Below are positions 37,537 to 45,734 of a DNA stretch of 64,000 bases, piece by piece; positions within the stretch are counted from its first letter, which is position 1; the number at the start of each line of letters is the position of its first letter. Position numbers and translations under genes: made by a program. The stretch spans positions 62,001-126,000 of IMG/VR virus record IMGVR_UViG_3300020430_000008. One strand, 5' to 3'. Below the pieces are notes generated by a model, which saw nothing but the letters and a program-made list of their open reading frames with translations, did not search any database and was not told the origin of the DNA. This stretch comes from a virus.

Positions 37537-38300
37537 TTTGTTCCTCCGAAATGATAACCAAACGTTTCTAGTATATTATGCCAGCGTTTTTCGAGCAAAT
37601 ATTTTTGCAATGGTGTATACATCTCTCTATAATCTTCTTTGTTTGGGTTGATGTTTGCGTCCTTACTTGGTACGTCATCATATTCGATGTTATTCTTTTC
37701 GCACCACTTGATAATATCGACTTTTAAGTTTTCACACCTCAACACATTCTCAAGCTTAGGCACCAGTCTACCGTCTTTAGTGTACAATTGGGCGAATAGA
37801 TTCTGCTTCAATGGTGGTATATGCCATGTTGCCTCGTCATCCAGATATCGGTCAACGAACTCTGGGAATGTCTTTGTATTCATCAGCGTGTTGCAGTTAG
37901 CCCAGCCGCCGTATTTGACACTGTTTGCGGTCCAATCTTCATGAGCGCGAGGCTGATATCTCCAGTAAGAATAGAACAGGCTAAATGGGTTCCTGACTAT
38001 TGTGACGTATTCAACATTGTCGCTTTCCATGGAATAGATCGGCTTGTACACTCTATGGTATGCCATGTCTTTTAAGAAAGGCATATGCGAATATTTAGCC
38101 GCTTTTGGATTCCAACCATCAACCGTAAAGTTGTAAGGAAACGCATGTGCTAAATTTTCAACATGGCTTCCCAACATCTCGACACCACCTCTTGGACTTG
38201 GCACATGCATAGTGCTTCCACACTTCAACATGTTTTTAAAATAAGTGCCGCCTGTCTTGGGAACATGAATGAAAAGCCACTTCGGAACATTAATAATCAT
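37533..38300 (-). CDS. Carbohydrate sulfotransferase-like protein
   Basis: This 255-residue protein has the two PAPS-binding elements of sulfotransferases: LFIHVPKTGGTYF (5'-phosphosulfate loop) and TIVRNPFSLFYSYW (3'-phosphate site). Spacing and length fit carbohydrate sulfotransferases of the Sulfotransfer family 2. A first in-frame TTG lies two codons upstream, but ATG 38300 is taken as start; it overlaps the preceding gene by 11 bases. It would transfer sulfate from PAPS to a sugar, in the cytoplasm. Confidence 0.87.
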   Translation of the reverse strand: MIINVPKWLFIHVPKTGGTYFKNMLKCGSTMHVPSPRGGVEMLGSHVENLAHAFPYNFTVDGWNPKAAKYSHMPFLKDMAYHRVYKPIYSMESDNVEYVTIVRNPFSLFYSYWRYQPRAHEDWTANSVKYGGWANCNTLMNTKTFPEFVDRYLDDEATWHIPPLKQNLFAQLYTKDGRLVPKLENVLRCENLKVDIIKWCEKNNIEYDDVPSKDANINPNKEDYREMYTPLQKYLLEKRWHNILETFGYHFGGTK

Positions 38301-39747
38301 ACTCAAACATTTCGATATCTTTACGATACCTCTCCGCTACTTTGTCACGCAACTCGTCAGAGTAGTAATCCTTGTAGGCACGCTTTGTGCCGGAGTTCGA
38401 GGAAACGTTAATATTCTCAAGCTTATTATCAATATTAATATTGGCACAGATGTATGCCCACTCATCATCAATGTTTTCCAACTTTCCAATGTGGTTCACA
38501 ATCAACTGACCCCTGTGTGTGACGAAGGTATGCTGTGAGCGGAAATGGTCTTCCGCGATCTCGTCAGGTATATCACACACGGCATTAGCAAATTCTTCAA
38601 ACGTCATTGATTGATGAAACAAATCTCCGTAGTTTCTGACCAGAGCGCGGTGGACGCCATTCTCATAAAACTCGTTTGTCTCGCCAGATGAAAGAATCTT
38701 GTTTTTGTAGCAAGAAACAAGTCGATCCCATGGATTGCGAACTATTGCAAACTTTAGAAAATCCCATGTCTGGTCTGATAGCAGTAAATGCTTCGGGACG
38801 ATTGGCCAGTTTGCAGCGTGCATAGCCTCAAATGACTTGAGATCGTTGAACACGTTGTCCTTGGCAGCGTCACTGATACTTACATCGACACCAAAATGTG
38901 GTGCCAACGCCATCTTGAGACTGCTGCATGCAACCTTCGGTATATACGTGTACACAAATCGATTGTTAGGCGATACAATGCACGTAGATGGGTGAGAGTC
39001 CGTAGGCGATGTTAGCGTGGCATACGGAGGCTTCTGACGAATCTCTGTCTCGGTACGAACCTGTAAGCCATTGTCTATCTTATGATCGTTAAGTGGGTTA
39101 GACATGTTGTATACATACAGCGGGTCGGCAATGTGAACGCTGCGAGGACCAGCCATCTCAAGCATTGGAAACATGAATGCCAAATCCCACGCCATACGAT
39201 AGAAGTTTCCATCCTTATCTTGCAAATCCTCGACCTTGATTCTGCTCCACAAGTCGTACTTAAAGGTGCGCAAGTGAGATGCCTGCCATGGGGCTTGACG
39301 CAACAAGCGTTGAGAAATCCATTCTGGTGGGATTTGCTTGGCGAACTTGCCCTTCTTGCCGCTTGGGTACTCCGCATAGCTACCGTAGGTCATGCGACAA
39401 TCGCTGTTGCGGTACACCATGTCGAGAAATGTCAAGACATCACGTCGTGAGAACCAATCATCACCGTCAAGAGTTACAATAATATCTTCGGGGTCAGGAC
39501 TTGACAACGCAATACCATCATAAATATTCTTCAAAGCAAATGCTTTTTCCTGCACTTCAACAAAGGTAAAGCGAGGGTCGTTTCCGATTTCCTCGCGTAC
39601 AATGTTTACCGTGTTGTCTGTTGACATGTCATCCAGTAGGATGCATTGAAAATCTTTATAATCTTGCGCCTTGATAGAGCGAATGCAAATCTTGATCCAC
39701 TTCTCTACATTGTAGAACGGAACAATGATCTTGAAATGACTAGCCAT
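38290..39747 (-). CDS. Fusion of GT2 glycosyltransferase and sulfotransferase
   Basis: The 485-residue protein is bifunctional. Residues 1 to about 240 form a GT2 domain (FKIIVPFYNVEKWIKICIRS, LLDDMSTDNT, and VTLDGDDWF with the DxD). Residues about 260-485 form a sulfotransferase with YTYIPKVACSSLKMAL and FAIVRNPWDRLVSCY as PAPS-binding elements. Addition and sulfation of a sugar by one chain would couple the two steps. Both halves look intact. It overlaps the next sulfotransferase gene by 11 bases and the upstream glycosyltransferase gene by eight. Confidence 0.9.
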   Translation of the reverse strand: MASHFKIIVPFYNVEKWIKICIRSIKAQDYKDFQCILLDDMSTDNTVNIVREEIGNDPRFTFVEVQEKAFALKNIYDGIALSSPDPEDIIVTLDGDDWFSRRDVLTFLDMVYRNSDCRMTYGSYAEYPSGKKGKFAKQIPPEWISQRLLRQAPWQASHLRTFKYDLWSRIKVEDLQDKDGNFYRMAWDLAFMFPMLEMAGPRSVHIADPLYVYNMSNPLNDHKIDNGLQVRTETEIRQKPPYATLTSPTDSHPSTCIVSPNNRFVYTYIPKVACSSLKMALAPHFGVDVSISDAAKDNVFNDLKSFEAMHAANWPIVPKHLLLSDQTWDFLKFAIVRNPWDRLVSCYKNKILSSGETNEFYENGVHRALVRNYGDLFHQSMTFEEFANAVCDIPDEIAEDHFRSQHTFVTHRGQLIVNHIGKLENIDDEWAYICANINIDNKLENINVSSNSGTKRAYKDYYSDELRDKVAERYRKDIEMFEYDY

Positions 39748-40588
39748 TAATAATATCCCTTACAATTTGTGGTATCTCTTCTCTCTTGTTACGCATAACT
39801 TCAATCAGTTCTTCGCCCTTAAGGTGAAACCATGGCTCTTTAGTAGCGCCGACGTTTTGATTTGTAACGACAGCCATGCCCATCATCCGTGCCTCGACAG
39901 CAATGCGCGAAAGCGTTTCAGGAGTCTGCGGGAAAAACACAAGTCTTTTATACGTCCCTAACTGTGAGAGAAAGTCATGATAATCGCTGGGTGGTATCAG
40001 CGCGTGTGGTAGGTTCTTGACCTTACAATACCTGACAGCGCCAATAGTGTTCTTATGCCAGTTGTCGCTTTGCATAATAGCACACATGTCAAGCTTCTCT
40101 TGCTTTGCCAAGCTGCTCATAAGCTCAAGACTGTCAGAAGACCACAGATTACCACCCAAGCTTTTAATAGTGTCGAGTCCAAGATTTTTACGAACAATGT
40201 TTGCATGAAAATCAGACTGACATAAGATAGCCTTTGCGTTTTGGTAGAACTTTTGATTGACCAGTTCTGACTCTGGTACTTCAAAGTTTTCATACTGCGC
40301 AGGGTTTCTGTTTCTTACATACTTGTGGTCGTGCTCGTAAATGATGTAGTTAGCACGCTCAGTGAGAAAAGTGTAGCTCTGGTAAGATAGCTCAAGAAAG
40401 TTTGAAATGATGTAAAAATCTACCAACTCATTTTGAATTGCAGCAGGGTCAAGGTTTCTGCTCTTGACCTTCATCACCGTGTAATCTGCAGATAAAAGTT
40501 TAATAAGTTCGTCATTGTTGACTTCCCCACCACCGGGGATTTCATCTGCAAAATAATCAGCTACGAACGCTATCGTCTTTTTGCTCAC
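39740..40588 (-). CDS. GT-B type glycosyltransferase, group 1-like
   Basis: The 282-residue protein starts at GTG 40588, which has GGAG ten bases upstream. A TTG at 40654 would extend it far into the preceding gene and is less likely. The C-terminal domain with ETLSRIAVEARMMGMAVVTN and GATKEPWF resembles the nucleotide-sugar-binding half of GT4-like enzymes. The N-terminal half has YIIYEHDHKYV. It continues the operon into the GT2-sulfotransferase gene (eight-base overlap). Confidence 0.78.
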   Translation of the reverse strand: MSKKTIAFVADYFADEIPGGGEVNNDELIKLLSADYTVMKVKSRNLDPAAIQNELVDFYIISNFLELSYQSYTFLTERANYIIYEHDHKYVRNRNPAQYENFEVPESELVNQKFYQNAKAILCQSDFHANIVRKNLGLDTIKSLGGNLWSSDSLELMSSLAKQEKLDMCAIMQSDNWHKNTIGAVRYCKVKNLPHALIPPSDYHDFLSQLGTYKRLVFFPQTPETLSRIAVEARMMGMAVVTNQNVGATKEPWFHLKGEELIEVMRNKREEIPQIVRDIING

Positions 40589-40859
40589 GCTTCTTTTTCT
40601 CCGTTTTCTTTCTTTCTTCAAACTCTTGTTTAGACTCAAGATAATCTTCTGCAAAAGTCATAACATCTCCGTGTTTATTTCGCAACACACCATAGTTGAT
40701 ATAATCACCAAAATATGTGTGCTGTTTTACACTCTGAACAACGCCCCAGCCAGCATCGCGACCAAGAAAGCCATCGGCATATGCCTCATACCATCTTACA
40801 AAATCACCAACTTTGAATTTTGCAGATACTTTTGGGGTGGCTTTATTCGTGTTCTTCAA
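40557..40859 (-). CDS. Small basic protein with SH3-like core
   Basis: This 100-residue protein has a beta-barrel-like core: KVGDFVRWYEAYADGF, GWGVVQSVKQ and a GDV turn. The C-terminus is a highly charged helical tail rich in K/E (EERKKTEKKKREQK). No known family. It may bind nucleic acid or ribosomes through the tail, but this is a guess. It overlaps neighbours on both sides: 17 bases into the GT4 gene and 32 bases with the chosen start of the next one. Confidence 0.68.
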   Translation of the reverse strand: MKNTNKATPKVSAKFKVGDFVRWYEAYADGFLGRDAGWGVVQSVKQHTYFGDYINYGVLRNKHGDVMTFAEDYLESKQEFEERKKTEKKKREQKDDSVRS

Positions 40860-42132
40860 CGCCTGCCTCCAACTCTGTAAGCCATGCGTCGATATCTAAG
40901 TTTTGTTCGCCTGCGAAAGCTTCGCAGAATTGAGAATACATGTTCTCAGGTGTGAAGTTATTAAGAATGTGCTTCTTAAGCCTGTTAGCAGTTCCTTGGT
41001 GACGAGAATGATTCTTGTGCAAATCACGAATCTGCTTCTTAAAGCTGCCCTCTTCTGGCTCACACCACTGAGAACCTTGCTGAATCACTCCCTCCCACAA
41101 CGTTTCCTGCGGGACCGGTCCCAGCTTGTAATCTACCTTCAAAAAATGAGGGCGAAGCTTGTCAGTCTTCTTGCTGTTGCTGGGAGCCATGAGAAAGTCC
41201 ATGTGACCGCTCCAAGCAGGAGCAACAACAGGCAGTCCACAATATGCTGCCTCAAAAATAGGTAACCCATAGCCCTCGCCATGTGTTAAAGTAACAAGAC
41301 CCTTAATCTTAGGGTGCTGATACAAGCTGTGGATTTCGTTCTCTGACATATGCCCGTGGATTAAATGAATCTTGCACTTACGATCAGGATACGCTTCAAG
41401 CATATTAGCAAGCTGCTTCTTAATAAACACTCGGTCAATGTTGGAAGTGTTCATGTGAAAAACCTTAAGAGCTAATCCAACATCCTCATCATCATGAAAC
41501 TCTTCGATAAACCATTCGATGGTGTTGTGTACATTCTTGCGCGGACCCCACTGGGCTACACAGAGAAAGTTAAAATCTGTACTCAAGTCAAGACCCAGAT
41601 CATCAGGGTTTGAGTTTGACGTGTCCTTTACAGGATAGTTAACAGTGGTAATCGGAGTCTCGCACTTGAGAGTTCCAATGCGCTCGTTTGTTCCCTGCTT
41701 CATGATACCATAAGATGTGGACTCATACACTTCTTTAGAGTGATTGGACACAACGATAATACGATCCATTTCGCGAGACTTCTCAATCCACTGTGGGGCT
41801 ACCATGGTAGTCTCGATACCAGCAGTGTAGCCGACATTGACAGGCGCAATCTTCTTCCACTCGTTAGGAATAGTAACTTGCAGAGAGATGTCATATTGCC
41901 CACCATTCTGTTGGTGGATCACAGTCTTGTGAAGCATACGGTCAATCCACTCGCGCTCTTCATCATCATCGTGAATCCAGCCGGTATTACCCCAGTTGGT
42001 TGCGTGCAGATAAATATCGTACTGGTCTTCCAGAGTACGCAAGGAGCGCAGAGCAAATCTACATTGCTCCCCGTATCCTGATAGTGTAAGTGCAGGTCCA
42101 ATCACAATGACCTTTTGTCTATTATCATTCAT
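40843..42132 (-). CDS. GT4 family glycosyltransferase
   Basis: The 429-residue protein has the two Rossmann-like halves of GT-B enzymes. VIVIGPALTLSGYGEQCR opens the N-domain. The C-domain contains FNFLCVAQWGPRKNVHNTIE and the EX7E-like region HGEGYGLPIFEAAYCGLPVV, which binds the nucleotide-sugar donor. The protein is somewhat longer than usual because of a C-terminal extension. An ATGA overlap couples it to the next GT4 gene upstream, suggesting two successive transfer steps. Confidence 0.9.
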   Translation of the reverse strand: MNDNRQKVIVIGPALTLSGYGEQCRFALRSLRTLEDQYDIYLHATNWGNTGWIHDDDEEREWIDRMLHKTVIHQQNGGQYDISLQVTIPNEWKKIAPVNVGYTAGIETTMVAPQWIEKSREMDRIIVVSNHSKEVYESTSYGIMKQGTNERIGTLKCETPITTVNYPVKDTSNSNPDDLGLDLSTDFNFLCVAQWGPRKNVHNTIEWFIEEFHDDEDVGLALKVFHMNTSNIDRVFIKKQLANMLEAYPDRKCKIHLIHGHMSENEIHSLYQHPKIKGLVTLTHGEGYGLPIFEAAYCGLPVVAPAWSGHMDFLMAPSNSKKTDKLRPHFLKVDYKLGPVPQETLWEGVIQQGSQWCEPEEGSFKKQIRDLHKNHSRHQGTANRLKKHILNNFTPENMYSQFCEAFAGEQNLDIDAWLTELEAGVEEHE

Positions 42133-43403
42133 AGCTCAGTATGCTCCCATCCCTTATAGTTTTTGCGACCCTCGGGGTGATTCCAAGAGCCAAAGTTTTC
42201 GTGTGCCTCTTCCAACAGGCTGACCCAGCGCTGACCAAAGTTTTGGAAGTTGAAATTATTCAGCGTGAACTCTCGACCGGAAAGACCTAAAGCAGAGCGG
42301 TCTGCGGCAGACATGTTATACATTTCCTTCAAGGCGTTGATAAAGTCTTCCTTAGAAATGCGGTCCTCGTAGATGTACGGAACGTCCTGAGAGCCAATAA
42401 TAGCCTTAGACGAGGGTTCAATGCCAATACCAAACCACTTTGTTCCGTCCGTTACTTGGTCCTGCAAGCCACCAGTCATGTTGACAATAATAGGTGTACC
42501 GCAAGAAAGAGACTCAAGAGTTGCAAGCCCAAAACCTTCGGCGTCACTGACATTGATTGTGCAATCAACAGCGTTGTACATCTTGGCTAACTGCTGTGGC
42601 GGGATCTTTTGCGTTGACAACAGAATCTGCCCCTCAGTCATGCCAGTGCGCTCCATAATGGCGATCATGTCTTGACCATGCTGGTCCTTTGGATCTGTAT
42701 GCATCAGCAGACGTGCCTTGTCATGACCGACTTCATCAAGAAAGTCCTTGAACCACCACATAATGCTGCCTGTTTGCTTACGGCGGGCATTGCGATTGTT
42801 CCAGAAGAAAGTAAATTTGTTATCTTCCTCGCCCTCGGGGATTTTGAAAAACACTCTTCTAAAAGCATTGATTTCATCTTGCGCCATCGGCGCGAAGACG
42901 CTGCCATCGACAGCGTGAGGCAGATATTCTCTCGCAACTGTAGGAGAGACATTCGCAACGATATCGTCAGTGACCTTAGAAATCGTAACAACCATATCAT
43001 TTGAATCATAGAACTTCTGATTAAACATAGGGTACGGCTTGTTGTCCCACACATGATAATAAATCAGCGGAACCAAGGGGCGAACCTCTTGCTCAATCAT
43101 CCACAACCAGCCGAAAAAGCGCGGGTCGGTCATAAACCACAGAATGTCAGGACGCTCAGTGCGCAGAATAGAGCGTACAGCGTCAGGAGTACCATACCCA
43201 TCGACCGGATAGATAGTCCAAAGGTCGCCCCATTCCTCAGTCTTCTGTGGCTGATGGTCTGGATGGCGAATAGCGCCGCCAAGACTGACAACTTCAAACT
43301 TGCCAGACCTAAGTAGCGCTTCAATCACATACTTTGTTTGTGTACCGACACCCGATGGAGATAACGGATGGTCGGAGATGGTTAATACTTTAATTTTTCT
43401 CAC
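42129..43403 (-). CDS. GT4 family glycosyltransferase, first gene of the glycan operon
   Basis: The 424-residue protein uses a GTG start at 43403 with GAGG upstream. The N-domain begins KVLTISDHPLSPSGVGTQTK, as in GT4 enzymes. The donor site lies in DAEGFGLATLESLSCGTPII, with both Glu residues in place. It is the promoter-proximal gene of the glycan operon. It differs in sequence from the neighbouring GT4 but shares the fold, so the two probably add different sugars or linkages. Confidence 0.9.
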   Translation of the reverse strand: MRKIKVLTISDHPLSPSGVGTQTKYVIEALLRSGKFEVVSLGGAIRHPDHQPQKTEEWGDLWTIYPVDGYGTPDAVRSILRTERPDILWFMTDPRFFGWLWMIEQEVRPLVPLIYYHVWDNKPYPMFNQKFYDSNDMVVTISKVTDDIVANVSPTVAREYLPHAVDGSVFAPMAQDEINAFRRVFFKIPEGEEDNKFTFFWNNRNARRKQTGSIMWWFKDFLDEVGHDKARLLMHTDPKDQHGQDMIAIMERTGMTEGQILLSTQKIPPQQLAKMYNAVDCTINVSDAEGFGLATLESLSCGTPIIVNMTGGLQDQVTDGTKWFGIGIEPSSKAIIGSQDVPYIYEDRISKEDFINALKEMYNMSAADRSALGLSGREFTLNNFNFQNFGQRWVSLLEEAHENFGSWNHPEGRKNYKGWEHTEL

Positions 43404-43413
43404 TTATTTTTCC

Positions 43414-44175
43414 TCATGGGCAATCCGCAGTCTTATAGAATGCACACCGTTGACACGACAAGCGATTCTTGATGTGGTTGCCCTTAATAATATTTTGTAG
43501 TGCTTTGTCTAGCAAAGCTAGAGCATTGTCGGTCTTTCTTGGACCGCTTGTTACTCTAAAAATCTCGACCCTGTTCTTCTTAGCTGTGCGCTTGAGAAGT
43601 GCGAAGTGAGTCTCAATCATCTTCGGGTCAATGCCATGCTTAATGGCATAAAAATGTTTGTACAAAGTCAACTGGTAAGTCGTCATGGGTTCGCTGCGAC
43701 GTTTTGCATCCCAGCCCCATGAACACGACTTCCAGTCAACAATGTGAATCTTCTCATCGGAAGTCTTGATCACCGCGTCGATAAAACCCTTGAAGTTATA
43801 ATCGGCATAACCGGTGATTGGTTCAAATATTTGTTCCTCAGTAGAAACTACTTCATAATCCTCACCAAAATAATCCTCGACCGCATCTTCGATCTCAGGC
43901 ATAATGTTCTTTCCCTGTGTTGCCATGTCAACAACAAGCTTCTGGTTAATCTCAACGTCATCGTCAAGACTTGCAATGTTGTTTCGTAGCTCATCAATGA
44001 AGAGCTTTGGAGACACAGCTTCGCGGAGCAGCATCTTCTCACAAATTGTGTGAATAGCTGTTCCAAAAGCCGTGTATTCGTTGCCCTTGAAACCAGCAAG
44101 CTTGTCAATGTGAACAAGCTTGTGATAAAAAGCGCAGGTATTCCAGTTCTTAAGTTCAGAAAAAGAAATATGCAC
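43414..44175 (-). CDS. PD-(D/E)XK nuclease of the Cas4/RecB type with Fe-S cluster residues
   Basis: The 253-residue protein has FGTAIHTICEKML (H42), GFIDAV with the catalytic Asp, IVDWKS (DxK) and TTYQLTLYKHF, the ordered motifs of RecB-like nucleases. Cys14, Cys241, Cys244 and Cys252 are placed as in Cas4 and AddB, where four Cys hold a 4Fe-4S cluster. It would act as a single-strand or end-directed exonuclease in phage recombination, replication or host DNA breakdown. The start is GTG 44175, preceded by GAGG. No cas1 or CRISPR array is nearby. Confidence 0.9.
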   Translation of the reverse strand: MHISFSELKNWNTCAFYHKLVHIDKLAGFKGNEYTAFGTAIHTICEKMLLREAVSPKLFIDELRNNIASLDDDVEINQKLVVDMATQGKNIMPEIEDAVEDYFGEDYEVVSTEEQIFEPITGYADYNFKGFIDAVIKTSDEKIHIVDWKSCSWGWDAKRRSEPMTTYQLTLYKHFYAIKHGIDPKMIETHFALLKRTAKKNRVEIFRVTSGPRKTDNALALLDKALQNIIKGNHIKNRLSCQRCAFYKTADCP

Positions 44176-44182
44176 AGTTACC

Positions 44183-44521
44183 TCAGTTGGTAGTAGTTGT
44201 TTTCTTAGCGGTAGTCTTTCTAGTGGTCGTCTTCTTGGTGGTGGTCTTCTTGGCGGTCGTCTTTACAACCTTCTCAAAGATCCAAACACCAGAACGGTTA
44301 CCACCCTTGCCTTCGCGACTGACCCAATTAGACAAAGCGCCACAGGTTTGAACCATTCTGTAGTTGCCGTAACCGTCTTGCTTAATAATGTCAAGAGCAT
44401 TGGTGTCGGTACATTCCAGAATAGGTTCGCGAGCCAAGTGACGTTCAGGCAACTCAACCTTGAGAGTGAGGTGCTTCTTGTCTTTACTGAGTTCGATATC
44501 GTAAGCGTAATCAGTAGCCAT
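44183..44521 (-). CDS. Small protein with histone-H1-like Lys/Thr tail
   Basis: This 112-residue protein starts at ATG 44521; the longer frame is inside the upstream gene. Residues 1-85 form a globular beta-rich part. Residues from about 86 are a repetitive tail of KTTTKK, KTTTRK and KTTAKK units, strongly basic. Similar tails occur in histone H1-like bacterial proteins and bind DNA without sequence preference. The FKBP at 58678-59256 has the same kind of tail at its N-terminus. A role in DNA condensation is inferred. Confidence 0.78.
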   Translation of the reverse strand: MATDYAYDIELSKDKKHLTLKVELPERHLAREPILECTDTNALDIIKQDGYGNYRMVQTCGALSNWVSREGKGGNRSGVWIFEKVVKTTAKKTTTKKTTTRKTTAKKTTTTN

Positions 44522-45287
44522 CGTTAATCCATCCTTCTTGTTCTTCTTTTTCCATTTCGTCCGCAGGTTGGAACTGACCTGCCTGTACAATCGCCATAAG
44601 CTTCTCATGGAGAACAGGACAAATTTGTTTTATGTACTTGGGATCCTCACCAGTGAAAATCGCCTCAAACCCATTTGCCCAGTACTCGGACACAGAGGTT
44701 GCGGCATATGGCGACAGGAAAAGCCCGCTGACCATATGCCTTAGTCTATCATATCCTACAGTTTTATACAAGAATTTATCGAACTTTTTATCATATTCTG
44801 GATTGATGTAGTCATACATGCTGAGATTGTGAATGCCGTGGGCATTTAAAGTGCTGTAAAGTACACGGCGCTTGTTGATAAACTCAGTTTCAAGCTGTCC
44901 GTCGCCAAAGATTTCCATTCCATAGTTTTTCTCAACCGCGTGCGCCACTTCATGTACAACGTCATCAAACATATCAGCTTCATCGTCTTGATCGTTTGTC
45001 AAATAGATAGCCCCGTCTTCGTACAGGGCGTCAATATCTCTAGCTTTAAACATTTCAAAATCACCGATAATGATTGCGTCAACATCCATCATCAAAAATG
45101 GTGGGATAAGTTGCTCGATTTTAGTTAAAACATTTTCAAGATCAAAACCCTTTGGAAGAGGGTTTTTAATGTAAATATCAATGTGGTTGTGAAGCCTGAC
45201 TTGTGCAGTCTTCATTTCATTAACAAAGTCGCTACTGCTAGACCTTGCAATATACTCTGTTAATCCGTCATTCCGTTTCTGTGTCAT
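44511..45287 (-). CDS. Putative zinc metallopeptidase (HEVAH motif)
   Basis: The 258-residue protein has VVHEVAHAVE at about residues 110-119, with H112, E113 and H116 as zinc ligands and base. SEYWANGFEAIF further on could give the third acidic ligand, as in gluzincins. No signal peptide is seen, so it probably acts in the cytoplasm or inside the virion. An N-terminal helical part precedes the domain. The closest family is uncertain; the motif is clear, but activity is unproven. Confidence 0.8.
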   Translation of the reverse strand: MTQKRNDGLTEYIARSSSSDFVNEMKTAQVRLHNHIDIYIKNPLPKGFDLENVLTKIEQLIPPFLMMDVDAIIIGDFEMFKARDIDALYEDGAIYLTNDQDDEADMFDDVVHEVAHAVEKNYGMEIFGDGQLETEFINKRRVLYSTLNAHGIHNLSMYDYINPEYDKKFDKFLYKTVGYDRLRHMVSGLFLSPYAATSVSEYWANGFEAIFTGEDPKYIKQICPVLHEKLMAIVQAGQFQPADEMEKEEQEGWINDGY

Positions 45288-45675
45288 TTTCTACAGGTAC
45301 TTCGGTGCTGCCATTTGGAGCAGTGACGGCAGGCGTTTCGCCAAGCTCGATTGCACCTTCCTTAAGAAGCTCAAAGCCCTTCTCAGAGTCGTGCAGCGCC
45401 TGTGCATAGCCGCGCATCCAATTCTCTTCTGCAATGGCAAGCATAAGCTCTGGAAACTCAACTCCAAAAGCGTGTACAATCATCTCGGTTGTCACATTGC
45501 CATCTGCAGGCTTGAGAATGTTGCCGACATAATCAATAAGCCACTCCTTCATAGGGTTGACTGCCTCAACAGGTTCAGTCAATACAGGATTCTTCTCCTG
45601 TTGCGCTTCGGCAGGAAACTCGCCAGTCTCGGTGCTGTCAACAAGCCCATTGGTGAGCCATTTAATTTCAGCCAT
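45268..45675 (-). CDS. Conserved small protein of unknown function behind a strong promoter
   Basis: This 135-residue acidic protein is the first gene after a consensus sigma70 promoter, 24 bases beyond its -10 box. The central part (MKEWLIDYVGNILKP and FGVEFPELMLAIAEENWMR) is helical, and the ends are low complexity. I do not recognise a family. It has an AAGGAG site upstream of ATG 45675. It overlaps the metallopeptidase gene by 20 bases. Transcription from here could run through to the nuclease gene. Confidence 0.72.
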   Translation of the reverse strand: MAEIKWLTNGLVDSTETGEFPAEAQQEKNPVLTEPVEAVNPMKEWLIDYVGNILKPADGNVTTEMIVHAFGVEFPELMLAIAEENWMRGYAQALHDSEKGFELLKEGAIELGETPAVTAPNGSTEVPVENDTETE

Positions 45676-45698
45676 AGTATTATTTCTCCTTAGCTATC

Positions 45699-45727
45699 AT
45701 TATAACCGCTTAAGAACGGTGTGTCAA
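45699..45727 (-). promoter_or_regulatory. Consensus sigma70-type promoter
   Basis: On the minus strand TTGACA (45727-45722) and TATAAT (45704-45699) are separated by exactly 17 bases, a perfect match to the Escherichia coli consensus. It lies between the end of phoH and the ATG at 45675. Host RNA polymerase should read it early in infection. Confidence 0.85.
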
Positions 45728-45734
45728 GTTTTTT

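Noticed and set aside
43414-44175. CRISPR-Cas link of the Cas4-like nuclease
   Set aside because: No repeats, cas1 or cas2 are found around it.
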